The position numbers and the translations under genes are program-made. Shown here piece after piece: positions 36,070 through 46,418 of a stretch of DNA of 64,000 bases. Below the pieces are notes generated by a model. That model saw only the letters and a list, made by a program, of their open reading frames with translations, was not told where the DNA came from and did not search any database. Position 1 is the first letter of the stretch. Each line of letters starts with the position of its first letter. Source of the stretch: Enterobacter cloacae (lineage in GTDB: Bacteria > Pseudomonadota > Gammaproteobacteria > Enterobacterales > Enterobacteriaceae); contig NZ_JAALCJ010000001.1 of assembly GCF_011078175.1 (NCBI RefSeq), forward strand, positions 62,001 through 126,000. Direction: 5' to 3'.

Positions 36070-37239
36070 ATGACTTTGAAAACGCCGGTGCAGACCCGCT
36101 CCAAATTGCCCGATGTAGGAACCACCATTTTTACCGTTATCGGCCAGCTTTCAGCCCGGCATAACGCCATCAACCTTTCTCAGGGTGCGCCGAATTTTTC
36201 CTGCGACCCAAAGCTTATCTCCGGGGTGACCCGCGCCATGGAGGCAGGGCATAACCAGTACGCCTCCATGACCGGGCTGCAACCGCTCAGGGAGCGCATC
36301 GCGGACAAAATTGCCACGCTCTATGGCACACGCTATGACCCGGCGAGTGAGGTGCTGGTGACCGCCAGCGCCAGCGAAGGCCTTTACTCAGCCATCAGCG
36401 GGCTGGTTCATCCTGGCGATGAGGTGATCTATTTCGAGCCCTCCTTTGACAGCTATGCGCCGATTGTCCGTCTGCAAGGGGCGACGCCGATTGCTATTAA
36501 GCTGACGGTACCGGATTTTGCCGTGAACTGGGATGAAGTCCGGGCGGCCATTACCCCGCGCACGCGGATGATCATCGTCAATACGCCGCACAACCCGAGC
36601 GGACAGGTGTTTTCAGCCGCCGATCTGCACCAGCTGGCAGCGCTGACGCGCCACACCGACATCATCATTTTGTCTGACGAAGTGTACGAACACGTTGTTT
36701 TTGATGGCGAACCGCACCACGGGATGGCGACGCACCCGCAGCTGGCGGAGCGCAGCGTGATAATTTCTTCCTTCGGAAAAACCTATCACGTGACCGGCTG
36801 GCGCGTGGGTTATTGTGTGGCGCCTGTGGAGCTGATGGATGAAATATGTAAGGTCCATCAATTTTTGATGTTCTCTGCCGATACGCCAATGCAGTATGCG
36901 TTTGCAGAACACATGACCGATCCGCAGACCTGGCTGTCGCTGGCGGCGTTTTATCAGCGCAAGCGCGATCTGCTGCAAAGTTTGCTCGCCGACTCACCGT
37001 TCAGGCTGCTTCCGAGTGCCGGTTCGTTCTTCCTGCTGGCGGATTACAGCGGCTTTAGCGACGAGCGCGACAGCGAGATGGTGAAAAGGCTGATTGTCGA
37101 ATGCGGGGTTGCCACCATTCCGCTGTCGGCGTTTTATGCCGATGGCACGGATAATAAACTGATTCGTCTCTCTTTTGCGAAAGATGAGGCGACGTTGCGG
37201 GCAGGTGCACAAGCCCTGTGTCGGATTAAACCACGTTAA
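36070..37239 (+). CDS. Class I aminotransferase, methionine-type (YbdL-like)
   Basis: The 389-residue PLP enzyme shows the fold-type I features: INLSQGAPNFSCD near the N-terminus, TPHNPSG (cofactor/substrate Asn), LSDEVYEHVVF (Asp that holds the pyridine nitrogen) and the Schiff-base Lys237 in SSFGKTYHVTGWR. It resembles YbdL, which transaminates methionine and aromatic amino acids. AGAGG precedes ATG. A binding-protein gene follows by 10 bp, so an amino-acid uptake and breakdown unit is likely. Confidence 0.88.
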   Translation: MTLKTPVQTRSKLPDVGTTIFTVIGQLSARHNAINLSQGAPNFSCDPKLISGVTRAMEAGHNQYASMTGLQPLRERIADKIATLYGTRYDPASEVLVTASASEGLYSAISGLVHPGDEVIYFEPSFDSYAPIVRLQGATPIAIKLTVPDFAVNWDEVRAAITPRTRMIIVNTPHNPSGQVFSAADLHQLAALTRHTDIIILSDEVYEHVVFDGEPHHGMATHPQLAERSVIISSFGKTYHVTGWRVGYCVAPVELMDEICKVHQFLMFSADTPMQYAFAEHMTDPQTWLSLAAFYQRKRDLLQSLLADSPFRLLPSAGSFFLLADYSGFSDERDSEMVKRLIVECGVATIPLSAFYADGTDNKLIRLSFAKDEATLRAGAQALCRIKPR

Positions 37240-37249
37240 GGAATTTGAG

Positions 37250-38023
37250 ATGAAATTACGCGCGTTAGCTGTCGGCATGGGACTGCTGTGTTCATTCTCG
37301 TCGTTTGCCGCTACCGAGTTGCGATACGGGCTGGAAGCGGAATATCCGCCGTTTGAAAGCCGCAATGCGTCAGGAGAGCTGGTAGGGTTTGACGTAGAGC
37401 TGGGAAATGCCATCTGTAAAGCCGCCGCGCTGAAGTGCAGCTGGGTAGAAACCTCGTTTGATGCGCTGATCCCCGGTCTGGTGGCGAAGAAGTTCGACGC
37501 CATAAACTCGGCGATGAACATCACCGAACAGCGTCGCAAGAGCATTGATTTTACTCAGCCCATCTACCGCATTCCCTCCCAGCTGGTGGGCAAAGCCGGT
37601 TCTGCGGTAGAGGCTACCCCCGAGGGGCTGAAGGGAAAAACCATCGGCGTTCTTCAGGGTTCAATTCAGGAAACTTACGCCAAAGAGCACTGGGAAAAGC
37701 ACGGTGTCACCGTGGTGTCTTATAAAGATCAGAATATGGCCTGGGGGGATCTGTTAAATGGCCGCATTGATGCCTCGCTGGTCATGTCAGCGGCCGGGCA
37801 GGCAGGTTTCCTCAGCAAGCCGCAGGGTAGAGGGTTTGGCTTTATCGGCAAACCGGTGTCAGACGACACTATCCTCGGCAGTGGGATCGGCTTCGGGCTG
37901 CGTAAGGGGGATGAGGCCACTAAAAAGCAGCTTGATGCCGCAATTGATAAAGTACGTGCCGACGGCACGATCGCTAAACTGGCTGATAAGTACTTCCCGG
38001 GTATCGATGTCAGCGTAAAATAA
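37250..38023 (+). CDS. Amino-acid ABC transporter substrate-binding protein (ArgT/HisJ type)
   Basis: The 257-residue protein has a signal peptide (MKLRALAVGMGLLCSFSSFA) and the family-3 binding-protein segments YGLEAEYPPFE, LVGFDVELGNAIC and KKFDAINSAMNITEQRRKSI. These resemble the Lys/Arg/Orn- and His-binding proteins. AAGGA lies before the ATG at 37250; a longer frame upstream overlaps the aminotransferase and lacks a signal peptide. No permease or ATPase gene is adjacent, so it must use a transporter encoded elsewhere, such as HisQMP. Confidence 0.88.
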   Translation: MKLRALAVGMGLLCSFSSFAATELRYGLEAEYPPFESRNASGELVGFDVELGNAICKAAALKCSWVETSFDALIPGLVAKKFDAINSAMNITEQRRKSIDFTQPIYRIPSQLVGKAGSAVEATPEGLKGKTIGVLQGSIQETYAKEHWEKHGVTVVSYKDQNMAWGDLLNGRIDASLVMSAAGQAGFLSKPQGRGFGFIGKPVSDDTILGSGIGFGLRKGDEATKKQLDAAIDKVRADGTIAKLADKYFPGIDVSVK

Positions 38024-38033
38024 CCGCCTCGTT

Positions 38034-38070
38034 AGTCCCGGCTGTTGATGTCCAGCCGGGACTCTTTTAA
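38034..38070 (+). terminator. Terminator after the binding-protein gene
   Basis: AGTCCCGGCTG/CAGCCGGGACT form a perfect 11-bp stem with an eight-base loop, followed by CTTTTAAAT. It ends the aminotransferase/binding-protein operon. Confidence 0.85.
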
Positions 38071-38380
38071 ATACGCTTCACCCTTCAGGCTGCCTCTGCG
38101 TTGAGTACGTCTGTTCACCCCAGTCACTTACTTGAGTAAGCTGCCGGGGATCCTCAGACTTGCCGCCTTGATCCAGCATGAAAAATTTCGTGTATTTACT
38201 GTTTTTTACACCACTTTCAGGCCGTTCTGGTCGACAGAAAATATTTCTCGGTTTGTTCATATATTCACCCGCCAACAATTGGATTCTTAACCGTTTTTGT
38301 TTAGGCTGTGCGTTCTTTCTTGCCGTCATTTCGCTGCGGGCGAAACGCATTCACACGACCATAAGGACGTTTTCTCAGGC
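38071..38380. other. Spacer upstream of opgD
   Basis: About 310 bases without a supported gene. Short open frames on both strands lack ribosome sites. The opgD promoter is expected in the last 100 bases but no clear -35/-10 pair was picked. Confidence 0.5.
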
Positions 38381-40036
38381 ATGAATCGCAGACGTTTTCT
38401 CAAAGGTTCCCTGGCAATGGCTGCCCTTAGCGGCACTTCTGGCCTTGCTTCTCTGTTTTCCCAGGCGGCGTATGCTGCTGACTCCGACATTGCCGACGGT
38501 CAGAGCCGTCGCTTTGACTTCTCTGTTCTGCAATCCATGGCGCACGATCTGGCGAAAACCCCGTGGGGCGGTGCGCCGCGTCCGCTGCCGGAAACGCTGG
38601 CCACCATGACGCCGCAGGCGTACAACGCCATCCGGTACGATGAGAAGCAGTCGCTGTGGAATAACATTGAAGGCCGTCAGCTGGACGCCCAGTTCTTCCA
38701 TATGGGGATGGGATTCCGCCGCCGCGTGCGCATGTTCTCGCTGGATAAAACCACCTCTCAGGCGCGTGAAATTCACTTTCGGCCTGAACTGTTCAGCTAC
38801 GGCGATACGGGCGTGGATACCAAACAGCTTGAAGGACAGAGCGACCTCGGCTTCGCCGGATTCCGCGTCTTTAAAGCGCCGGAGCTGGCGCGGCGCGATA
38901 TCGTTTCGTTCCTGGGCGCGAGCTACTTCCGGGCGGTGGATGATACCTACCAGTACGGCCTTTCCGCACGTGGTCTGGCGGTGGATACCTTTACCGACAC
39001 CCCGGAAGAGTTCCCGGATTTCACCTCCTTCTGGTTTGAAACCGTTAAGCCCGGTGATACCACCTTTACTGTCTATGCGCTGCTGGACAGCCCGAGCATT
39101 ACCGGTGCCTATAAGTTTGTGATCCACTGCGAGAAGAGCCAGGTGATCATGGATGTCGAAAACCATCTCTATGCGCGCAAAGACATCAAGCAGCTCGGCA
39201 TCTCGCCAATGACCAGCATGTTTAGCTGCGGTAACAACGAACGCCGCATGTGTGACACTATTCATCCGCAGATCCACGATTCAGACCGCCTGGCGATGTG
39301 GCGCGGTAACGGGGAGTGGATCTGCCGGCCGCTGAACAACCCGCAAAAGCTGCAATTTAACGCCTACCTGGATAAAAACCCGAAAGGCTTCGGGTTGTTG
39401 CAGCTTGATCGTGACTTCTCCCATTACCAGGACGTCATGGGCTGGTATAACAAGCGACCAAGCCTGTGGGTCGAGCCGCGCAACAACTGGGGGAAAGGTT
39501 CCATTGCCCTGATGGAGATCCCGACCACCGGCGAGACGCTCGATAACGTGGTCTGCTTCTGGCAGCCGGAGAAACCGGTGCAGGCGGGGGATGAGCTGGA
39601 CTTCAAATACCGTCTCTACTGGAGCGCGCAGCCACCGGTGCGTTCCCCGCTGGCAAACGTCTACGCCACCCGTACCGGTATGGGCGGCTTCCCGGAGGGC
39701 TGGGCGCCGGGTGAAAACTACCCGAAAGTGTGGGCCCGTCGCTTTGCCATTGACTTCGTCGGAGGCGATCTGAAGGCCGCCGCACCGAAGGGCATTGAGC
39801 CGGTGATCACCCTGTCCAGCGGTGAAGCGAAGCAGGTGGAGATCCTCTACGTTGAGCCGTTCGACGGGTATCGCATTCTGTTTGACTGGTATCCAACCTC
39901 TGACTCCACCGAGCCGGTTGATATGCGCCTGTTCCTGCGCTGTCAGGGCGATGCCATCAGCGAGACCTGGCTGTACCAGTACTTCCCGCCCGCGCCGGAC
40001 AAACGTAACTACGTTGACGACCGGATTATGCGTTAG
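38381..40036 (+). CDS. opgD: Periplasmic glucan biosynthesis protein D
   Basis: The 551-residue protein equals E. coli OpgD (MdoD) in length and sequence. A twin-arginine signal ([17 protein letters not shown]) ends near AAYAAD, so it is exported folded. The mature protein has the OpgG/OpgD beta-sandwich domains. It controls the backbone structure of osmoregulated periplasmic glucans. The ATG at 38381 is chosen because it starts the Tat signal; AAGGA lies 13 bases before it. In-frame sequence upstream is not conserved. Confidence 0.95.
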   Translation: MNRRRFLKGSLAMAALSGTSGLASLFSQAAYAADSDIADGQSRRFDFSVLQSMAHDLAKTPWGGAPRPLPETLATMTPQAYNAIRYDEKQSLWNNIEGRQLDAQFFHMGMGFRRRVRMFSLDKTTSQAREIHFRPELFSYGDTGVDTKQLEGQSDLGFAGFRVFKAPELARRDIVSFLGASYFRAVDDTYQYGLSARGLAVDTFTDTPEEFPDFTSFWFETVKPGDTTFTVYALLDSPSITGAYKFVIHCEKSQVIMDVENHLYARKDIKQLGISPMTSMFSCGNNERRMCDTIHPQIHDSDRLAMWRGNGEWICRPLNNPQKLQFNAYLDKNPKGFGLLQLDRDFSHYQDVMGWYNKRPSLWVEPRNNWGKGSIALMEIPTTGETLDNVVCFWQPEKPVQAGDELDFKYRLYWSAQPPVRSPLANVYATRTGMGGFPEGWAPGENYPKVWARRFAIDFVGGDLKAAAPKGIEPVITLSSGEAKQVEILYVEPFDGYRILFDWYPTSDSTEPVDMRLFLRCQGDAISETWLYQYFPPAPDKRNYVDDRIMR

Positions 40037-40051
40037 TCCTTTTGGGATTGT

Positions 40052-40112
40052 GCCGGGTGGCGCTAACGCTTACCCGGCCTAAATAAGGCGTCCAGTGTGG
40101 GCGCCACCCGGC
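40052..40112. repeat. REP pair between opgD and rimL
   Basis: GCCGGGTGGCGCTAACGCTT plus its closing arm ACCCGGC, followed by a second half-unit GCGCCACCCGGC, fill the space between the opgD stop and rimL. In E. coli the small gene ydcH lies here; no ydcH is seen. Confidence 0.85.
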
Positions 40113-40126
40113 TATTAAGAGGCACC

Positions 40127-40666
40127 ATGTCTTCAGAAATTATCCCCGTTAACCAGGAAATCGAGCTTCGCGCCGTCGAAGATCGCTATACCCCCGATCT
40201 GCACAACCTCGTTATTAAAAACAAAACCTGGCTGCAAACCACCTTCGACTGGGCGCAGCATGTCGGCAGCGAAGAGGACACGCGCCGTAACGTGCAGAGC
40301 AACCAGATGTTGCACCAGCGCGGTTACGCCAAAATGTTCCTGATTTTCATGAATGACGAGCTGGTGGGCGTGCTGTCCTTCAACGCGATCGAGCCTGCGA
40401 ATAAGGCCGGTTACATTGGCTACTGGCTCGACGAAGCGCATCAGGGGCAGGGCATACTCTCTGCGGCGATCCAGGCGTTTATGCGCTATTACGTTGAGCG
40501 CGGCGAGATACGCCGCTTCGTGATCAAGTGTCGCGTGGATAACCAGAGCAGTAACCGGGTGGCGCAGCGCAACGGTTTCACGCTGGAAGGGTGTTTGCGG
40601 GAAGCGGAAATGCTCAACGGTCGTTACGATGACGTGAACCTCTACGCCAGAATCTTCCCACTATAG
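40127..40666 (+). CDS. rimL: Ribosomal-protein-serine acetyltransferase RimL
   Basis: The 179-residue GNAT protein matches E. coli RimL in length and in [39 protein letters not shown] (acetyl-CoA loop), [19 protein letters not shown]. It acetylates the N-terminal Ser of ribosomal protein L12, giving L7. The ATG at 40127 has AAGAGG just upstream; a longer frame starts inside the REP sequence and is rejected. Its 3' end overlaps convergent ydcK by six bases. Confidence 0.94.
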   Translation: MSSEIIPVNQEIELRAVEDRYTPDLHNLVIKNKTWLQTTFDWAQHVGSEEDTRRNVQSNQMLHQRGYAKMFLIFMNDELVGVLSFNAIEPANKAGYIGYWLDEAHQGQGILSAAIQAFMRYYVERGEIRRFVIKCRVDNQSSNRVAQRNGFTLEGCLREAEMLNGRYDDVNLYARIFPL

Positions 40667-41641
40667 CGCCCCCAGCAGCGGGGTTCGTGTGATCCGGGTG
40701 TTGCCGTTGATCGCTTTGGCGCCCCGGACGTGAATACTTTCACCTTCCAGCGCCTCGATAACCGCATCGTCCGTTATTTCCACCTGATGCTCAATCAGCA
40801 CATCGCCATGAATACGTGCGCGCCCCTGAATAACCACCTTGTCATCAATCAGGATCGGCCCGCCGCGTAACCACGCCTCGCCGCCTATCAACACGTGGTG
40901 TTTGATTACGCAGTTGCCTTCGACGAGAGCGTTTTCAGCAACCTGTGAACTGTACCGAAGGGTCGGGATGGCATCTTCCTCCAAACCGGCCAGCAGGCGG
41001 GCGTTCCCGTAAACTTTGGCGCAATCGCACACCCAGACGTTATTAAGCGCGTTGCCCTCAAGAATCGCGCGATCGAACACCTCGGCACGGTGCTCGACAA
41101 AGGCCCAGGTCACCATGGCATCGCCGTAGATTTGCGCCTGATGCACAATACGCGACTGGCTGACCGTGGCTCTGTCATAAATTTGCAGGATCTGCTCACG
41201 GTCGGGTGTCAGCCCTTTGGCTGCAATTACCATGCTGTTATGCAGCACCCGCGCATCACCGGCGATACGGCACTCCCCGCGCACGGTGGAATGTTGTATC
41301 GTGACGTTGTCACTTATTATCGCCCCGTGGCTTACCTCTGCCGCGTCAAGCCAGCTGTTGCCGCCAACGTGGGCGCGGTGGCTTACGATGCAGGGTTGGG
41401 TGAGGCGGGCGTTACCGGATATCCTGGCCCCGGCAAACATCACGCTGTTTTCATCGTAAACCCAGCAATCCCCGTCCTGGGCGAGCGCGTATTCATCCTC
41501 AACCCAACCGCCTTTTGTCCCGCTGGCCACATCGTTAAAATCCTTCACGGCAATGACTTGTCTGAGGGAGGCGGTGCACGGCGTTGTTCCGTCCTGCCAG
41601 CGCCAGAGACGCGTTTCAGTGCTAAGCCGATATTTTATCAT
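40661..41641 (-). CDS. ydcK: YdcK, left-handed beta-helix protein
   Basis: The 326 residues equal the length of E. coli YdcK. Many hexapeptide-like turns ([41 protein letters not shown]) show a left-handed beta-helix like that of hexapeptide acyltransferases. An enzymatic activity has not been shown to my knowledge, and the usual catalytic His loop is not obvious. It is convergent with rimL and divergent from tehA. Confidence 0.92.
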   Translation of the reverse strand: MIKYRLSTETRLWRWQDGTTPCTASLRQVIAVKDFNDVASGTKGGWVEDEYALAQDGDCWVYDENSVMFAGARISGNARLTQPCIVSHRAHVGGNSWLDAAEVSHGAIISDNVTIQHSTVRGECRIAGDARVLHNSMVIAAKGLTPDREQILQIYDRATVSQSRIVHQAQIYGDAMVTWAFVEHRAEVFDRAILEGNALNNVWVCDCAKVYGNARLLAGLEEDAIPTLRYSSQVAENALVEGNCVIKHHVLIGGEAWLRGGPILIDDKVVIQGRARIHGDVLIEHQVEITDDAVIEALEGESIHVRGAKAINGNTRITRTPLLGAL

Positions 41642-41762
41642 CGTGATATTCCTGAAATGCCTTTCATTAAACGTAGCAAACTTTTGGTTTTCCGAAGTGC
41701 TGGCGTCCGCTCAGGAAACCCCTTAAAATAGCATTTAAAATACATTTTAAACTTTAAACAAA

Positions 41763-42758
41763 ATGCATAACCAAAACCAACGCGTTCTTAACTTGCCCGC
41801 CGGGTATTTTGGTATGGTCCTCGGGACCATAGGCATGGGGTTCGCCTGGCGTTACGCCGGTACCATCTGGCCGGTGACGCGCTGGCCGGGCGAGATCCTG
41901 GTGGCGCTTGCGGTGGCGATCTGGTTCCTTCTGAGCGTGGCGTTTCTTACCCGTGCGGTACGGTTTCCACATAGCGTGCTGGCCGAGATGCGGCATCCGG
42001 TAATGAGCAGTTTTGTCAGCCTGTTTCCTGCCACAACGCTGCTGGTGGCGATCGGCTTTGTGCCGTGGTACCGCCCGGTTGCGCTGGGGTTGTTTAGCGT
42101 GGGCGTGGTGATGCAGCTTGCATATGCCGCCTGGCAAAGCGCCGGGCTGTGGCGCGGCAAGCATCCGGAAGAGGCCACGACGCCGGGACTGTATCTGCCG
42201 ACGGTAGCGAACAATTTTATCAGCGCGATGGCCTGCGGTGCGCTGGGTTTCCACGACGCGGGGCTGGTGTTCCTTGGTGCCGGCGTCTTTTCCTGGCTGA
42301 GCCTCGAGCCGGTCATTTTGCAGCGTCTGCGCAGCGCGGGTGAACTACCCGCTGCACTTCGTACCTCGCTCGGGATCCAGCTAGCGCCTGCCCTGGTGGC
42401 CTGTAGCGCCTGGTTTAGCGTCAACGGCGGGGAAGCGGACACCTTCGCCAAAATGCTTTTCGGCTATGGCCTGCTGCAACTCCTGTTTATGCTGCGTCTG
42501 ATGCCGTGGTATCTGTCTCAGCCGTTCAACGCGTCTTTCTGGAGCTTCTCGTTCGGGGTGTCGGCGCTGGCGACCACCGGTTTACATCTTGGGCAGAGCA
42601 GTCCGTCAGGGTTTTTCCATGCCCTCGCGATTCCCCTGTTTATTTTCACCAACGTCATCATCGCGATGCTGCTGGTCCGTACTTTTATCTTGCTGATGCA
42701 GGGCAAACTTCTGGTGCGCGCTGATAAGGCACTGCTTATGCAATCTGAGGAAAAATAA
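41763..42758 (+). CDS. tehA: Dicarboxylate/tellurite transporter-family protein TehA
   Basis: The 331-residue protein has ten predicted membrane helices, as in TehA, a homologue of the plant SLAC1 anion channel. The segment [21 protein letters not shown] without its first residue, and [17 protein letters not shown], are typical. With TehB it gives tellurite resistance when overexpressed; the natural substrate is uncertain. Its stop overlaps the tehB start (TAATG). Confidence 0.94.
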   Translation: MHNQNQRVLNLPAGYFGMVLGTIGMGFAWRYAGTIWPVTRWPGEILVALAVAIWFLLSVAFLTRAVRFPHSVLAEMRHPVMSSFVSLFPATTLLVAIGFVPWYRPVALGLFSVGVVMQLAYAAWQSAGLWRGKHPEEATTPGLYLPTVANNFISAMACGALGFHDAGLVFLGAGVFSWLSLEPVILQRLRSAGELPAALRTSLGIQLAPALVACSAWFSVNGGEADTFAKMLFGYGLLQLLFMLRLMPWYLSQPFNASFWSFSFGVSALATTGLHLGQSSPSGFFHALAIPLFIFTNVIIAMLLVRTFILLMQGKLLVRADKALLMQSEEK

Positions 42759-43351
42759 TGACTGTCGATGAAAACTACTTTACTGAGAAATATGGTCTGA
42801 CCCGCACGCACTCAGAAGTGCTGCTCAGCACGGACAGCGTGAAGCCGGGAAAAACGCTCGATCTCGGTTGCGGAAATGGCCGTAACAGCCTCTACCTCGC
42901 CGCCAACGGCTATGACGTGACGGCGTGGGATAAAAACCCGATGAGCATCGATAACATCGAGCGCATTAAGGCGGCGGAAGGGATCGCGAATCTGCAAACG
43001 GCGATTAAGGATCTGAACAACCTGACCTTTGACGGCGAATACGACTTTATTCTTTCCACCGTCGTGTTGATGTTCCTCGAAGCGAAAACCATCCCTGGTC
43101 TTATCGCCAATATGCAGCGTTGCACCACACCAGGCGGCTATAACCTGATCGTTGCCGCCATGGATACGGAGGATTATCCGTGCACCGTTGGCTTCCCGTT
43201 TGCCTTCAAAACCGGTGAACTGAGCAAGTACTACGAAGGCTGGGAACTGATCAAGTACAACGAAGAGGTAGGGGAACTCCACCGTACCGATGCCAACGGA
43301 AACCGTATTAAGCTGCGCTTCGCTACCATGCTCGCACGCAAGCCCGCTTAA
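42758..43351 (+). CDS. tehB: Tellurite methyltransferase TehB
   Basis: The 197-residue protein is a class I SAM methyltransferase with the loop [15 protein letters not shown] and the TehB start [20 protein letters not shown]. It methylates tellurite and other chalcogen oxyanions, using SAM in the cytoplasm. It is translationally coupled to tehA and overlaps the 3' end of the convergent pepT-like gene by four bases. Confidence 0.95.
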   Translation: MTVDENYFTEKYGLTRTHSEVLLSTDSVKPGKTLDLGCGNGRNSLYLAANGYDVTAWDKNPMSIDNIERIKAAEGIANLQTAIKDLNNLTFDGEYDFILSTVVLMFLEAKTIPGLIANMQRCTTPGGYNLIVAAMDTEDYPCTVGFPFAFKTGELSKYYEGWELIKYNEEVGELHRTDANGNRIKLRFATMLARKPA

Positions 43352-44577
43352 CGCGCGGCCAGCAGACAGAGTTGCAGGGCAGTGCGACAGGAGGCCTCGA
43401 ACGACGACAGCGGTAAAAACTCAAACTTCGAGTGGAAGTTATGGGCGCCGGTGAAGAAGTTCGGGGTGAGCAAGCCTTTGGCTGACAGGGCCGCCCCGTC
43501 CGTGCCACCGCGCATGGGGATCGGTTTTGGGGTGATGCCGAGCGATTCCATCGCCTCGAACATCAGGTCGATCGCGCGGCGGTCTTCGCCAATCGCATTG
43601 CTGATATTGCTGTAGGTATCCTCAATGCGATATTCCACGTTTGCCGTGGGATGCTGCGCGGCTATTTGCGCCGCCACATCGGCAATTTGCTGCTTGCGGG
43701 CGGCGAAACTGCCTTTGTCAAAATCACGAATATTGGCCTTCAGTATCGCTTCGTTCTGCCCGGCCTGGATGCCGTTAAACCAGATATAACCCTCGCGCCC
43801 CTCGGTGCATTCCGGTGTTTGCTGGCGATCGAAATGGCTGATGAAATCTGTTGCCATCAGCAGCGGGTTGACCAGCACCCCTTTGGCGGACATCGGGTGA
43901 GCCGTGACGCCGGTAAAGCGAATTTCAGCCGCCGCCGCGTTAAAGTTCTCGTATACAATTTCCCCCAGCTCGCAGCAGTCGATGGTCCAGGCAAAATCGA
44001 CGTCGAAGCGCTTCAAATCCAGCGCTTTCGCGCCACACAGGCCGATCTCTTCGTCGGGCACAAACGCCACCACAATATCGCCATGTTTGTGCTCAGCGGT
44101 GAGGTTTTCCAGCACCGTCATGACCACGGTGACGGCCGCTTTATTATCTGCGCCTAATACGCTGGTTCCGTCGCTGAAAATAATCTCTTCATCAGGATAA
44201 GCCAGAATTTCCGGGTGCTCTTTGACGCGTAGCCAGATCCCTTTCTCTTTATTCAGACAGAGATCATCCCCCGTGAAGGTTAATATTTGTGGATGAATAT
44301 CCGGGGATAAACCAACGTCGACGGTGTCGATATGGGTAATAAAACCAATACGCGGCGCGCCGGGAACATTGCCTTTTTTCACGGCGGTCACGGTGGCGAA
44401 CTCATCAATCACAATATCGTCTAACCCCAGCGTTTTCAGCTCTTTAGCCAGCTCCCTCGCCATGTCGTGCTGGCCCGGGGTGGAGGGCAGGGTTTTGACC
44501 TTCGGGTCGCTCTGGCTGGTGATGGCGAGATAGCGGAAAAAGCGTTGGGTTAATTGTCTGGAGAGTTCTGAGCCCAT
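43348..44577 (-). CDS. Peptidase T (tripeptide aminopeptidase)-like metallopeptidase
   Basis: The 409-residue protein has the M20 family dizinc site: His82 and Asp84 (THIDTVD), Asp144 (GADNKAA), Glu176/Glu177 (VPDEEIG), Asp200 (IDCCE), and the late His in [11 protein letters not shown]. It cuts the N-terminal residue from tripeptides. E. coli pepT lies elsewhere beside potABCD, so this copy is either the relocated gene or a second paralogue. It is divergent from a DppA-like binding-protein gene, pointing to joint peptide use. Confidence 0.9.
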   Translation of the reverse strand: MGSELSRQLTQRFFRYLAITSQSDPKVKTLPSTPGQHDMARELAKELKTLGLDDIVIDEFATVTAVKKGNVPGAPRIGFITHIDTVDVGLSPDIHPQILTFTGDDLCLNKEKGIWLRVKEHPEILAYPDEEIIFSDGTSVLGADNKAAVTVVMTVLENLTAEHKHGDIVVAFVPDEEIGLCGAKALDLKRFDVDFAWTIDCCELGEIVYENFNAAAAEIRFTGVTAHPMSAKGVLVNPLLMATDFISHFDRQQTPECTEGREGYIWFNGIQAGQNEAILKANIRDFDKGSFAARKQQIADVAAQIAAQHPTANVEYRIEDTYSNISNAIGEDRRAIDLMFEAMESLGITPKPIPMRGGTDGAALSAKGLLTPNFFTGAHNFHSKFEFLPLSSFEASCRTALQLCLLAAR

Positions 44578-44685
44578 AGTGTTTCCTTCTGTATTTATTT
44601 TTCATGTGTTTGCGCCATCACTTTAATGTTATTTATGGAACGGCAAAAGAAGTAATTAGCCGTCGAATTAAAAAGACAGGAATTA

Positions 44686-46284
44686 ATGATGAAAAGCACA
44701 TTCACAATGATAACGCTGGCGCTTGCTGCGCTGACGGTCAGTTCCACCGTCGCGGCAAAAACGCTGGTGTATTGCTCCGAAGGATCGCCGGAAAACTTCA
44801 ATCCCCAGCTCTACACGTCGGGAACCAGCGTGGACGCCAGCGCCGTACCGGTTTATAACCGTCTGGTCGATTTCAAACCGGGCACTACCGAACTGGTGCC
44901 GAGCCTGGCGGAAAGCTGGGAGGTAAGCGAAGATGGCAAGGTCTACACCTTTCACCTGCGCAAAGGGGTGAAATTCCACAGTAATAAGCTGTTCACGCCG
45001 ACGCGCGACTTCAATGCGGATGACGTGATTTTCTCGTTTATGCGCCAGAAGGATGTGAATCATCCTTATCATAACGTCTCCAACGGCAGTTATTCCAACT
45101 TTGAAAGTCTGGAGTTCGGCAGCCTGATTACCGCCATTGATAAAGTTGACGATCGCACCGTGCGCTTCACCCTGGCACACCCGGAAGCGCCGTTTGTTGC
45201 TGACCTGGCGTGGTACTTTGCCTCCATCCTGTCGGCGGAATATGCCGATGCCATGCTGAAAGCAGGTACACCGGAAAAGGTCGATATGCAGCCGATCGGC
45301 ACCGGGCCGTTTAAGCTCGCACAGTATCAAAAGGATTCCCGAATACTCTTTACCGCCTTCCCGGACTACTGGCAGGGGAAATCGAAGCTGGATCGTCTGG
45401 TGTTCACTATCACGCCGGACGCCTCGGTGCGCTTTGCCAAAGTCGAGAAGAATGAGTGCCAGGTGATGCCGTTCCCGAACCCGGCGGACCTGCCGCGTAT
45501 GAAGGCGAATAAAGACATCAACCTGATGAGCAAGGCCGGTCTGAATACCGGTTTCCTGGCGTTTAACACGCAAAAGCCGCCGCTGGATAATGTAAAAGTG
45601 CGCCAGGCGCTGGCGATGGCAATTAACAAACCGGCCATCATTGAGGCGGTCTTCCACGGCACCGGCACGGCGGCGAAAAACCTGCTGCCGCCTGGCGTCT
45701 GGAGTGCCGACAGCGAGCTGAAAGACTACGATTACGATCCGGGAAAAGCGAAAGCATTGTTAAACGAGGCGGGATTCGCCAACGGCGTAAGCATCGATCT
45801 GTGGGCTATGCCCGTGCAACGGCCGTATAACCCAAACGCAAAGCGTATGGCAGAGATGATCCAGGCGGACTGGGCGAAAGTTGGCGTGCAGACCAAAATC
45901 GTGACCTACGAATGGGGCGAATACCTGAAGCGCGTGAAGGGCGGGGAGCATCAGGCCGCGCTGATGGGCTGGACAACGGCGACAGGCGATCCGGATAATT
46001 TCTTCGGACCGCTGTTTACCTGTACCTCCGCCAACGGCGGGTCCAACTCGGCGAAATGGTGTTATAAGCCGTTTGATAACCTGATTACTGAAGCAAAATC
46101 GATAACCGATCGCGAAAAACGCGTGGTGCTGTACAGGCAGGCGCAGCAGATGATGCACGATCAAATGCCGGCGGTAATGATTGCCCACTCGACCATTTTT
46201 GAGCCAGTCCGTAAAGAGGTCACGGGCTATGAAATCGATCCCTTCGGCAAACACCTCTTCTGGCAGGTGGACCTGAAAGAGTAA
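44686..46284 (+). CDS. DppA-like periplasmic dipeptide-binding protein
   Basis: The 532-residue family-5 binding protein has a signal peptide (MMKSTFTMITLALAALTVSS then TVAAK) and closely follows DppA (LVYCSEGSPENFNPQLYTSG, RPYNPNAKRMAEMIQADWAK). It binds dipeptides or haem-like ligands in the periplasm. ATG at 44686 or 44689 both fit the AGGA site. No permease or ATPase genes follow; a terminator does, so it probably shares the DppBCDF transporter. The peptidase gene is divergent. Confidence 0.92.
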   Translation: MMKSTFTMITLALAALTVSSTVAAKTLVYCSEGSPENFNPQLYTSGTSVDASAVPVYNRLVDFKPGTTELVPSLAESWEVSEDGKVYTFHLRKGVKFHSNKLFTPTRDFNADDVIFSFMRQKDVNHPYHNVSNGSYSNFESLEFGSLITAIDKVDDRTVRFTLAHPEAPFVADLAWYFASILSAEYADAMLKAGTPEKVDMQPIGTGPFKLAQYQKDSRILFTAFPDYWQGKSKLDRLVFTITPDASVRFAKVEKNECQVMPFPNPADLPRMKANKDINLMSKAGLNTGFLAFNTQKPPLDNVKVRQALAMAINKPAIIEAVFHGTGTAAKNLLPPGVWSADSELKDYDYDPGKAKALLNEAGFANGVSIDLWAMPVQRPYNPNAKRMAEMIQADWAKVGVQTKIVTYEWGEYLKRVKGGEHQAALMGWTTATGDPDNFFGPLFTCTSANGGSNSAKWCYKPFDNLITEAKSITDREKRVVLYRQAQQMMHDQMPAVMIAHSTIFEPVRKEVTGYEIDPFGKHLFWQVDLKE

Positions 46285-46290
46285 TTTTTC

Positions 46291-46319
46291 ACTGCCCGGT
46301 TCCGTCCGGGCAGTTTTTT
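46291..46319 (+). terminator. Terminator of the DppA-like gene
   Basis: ACTGCCCGG/CCGGGCAGT with a six-base loop is followed directly by six T, seven bases after the stop. Confidence 0.92.
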
Positions 46320-46418
46320 CGCTATTTGTGCTGTCATCGTCATTTTTTGCCACAACAGATCCCCCCATTTTTTGTTATAACTTCAAGTGCATACTTGCAG
46401 ATAACATGGAATACCATC

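Noticed and set aside
38078-38384. Overlapping short frames on both strands before opgD
   Set aside because: No ribosome sites and no recognisable protein features; they occupy the promoter region of opgD.
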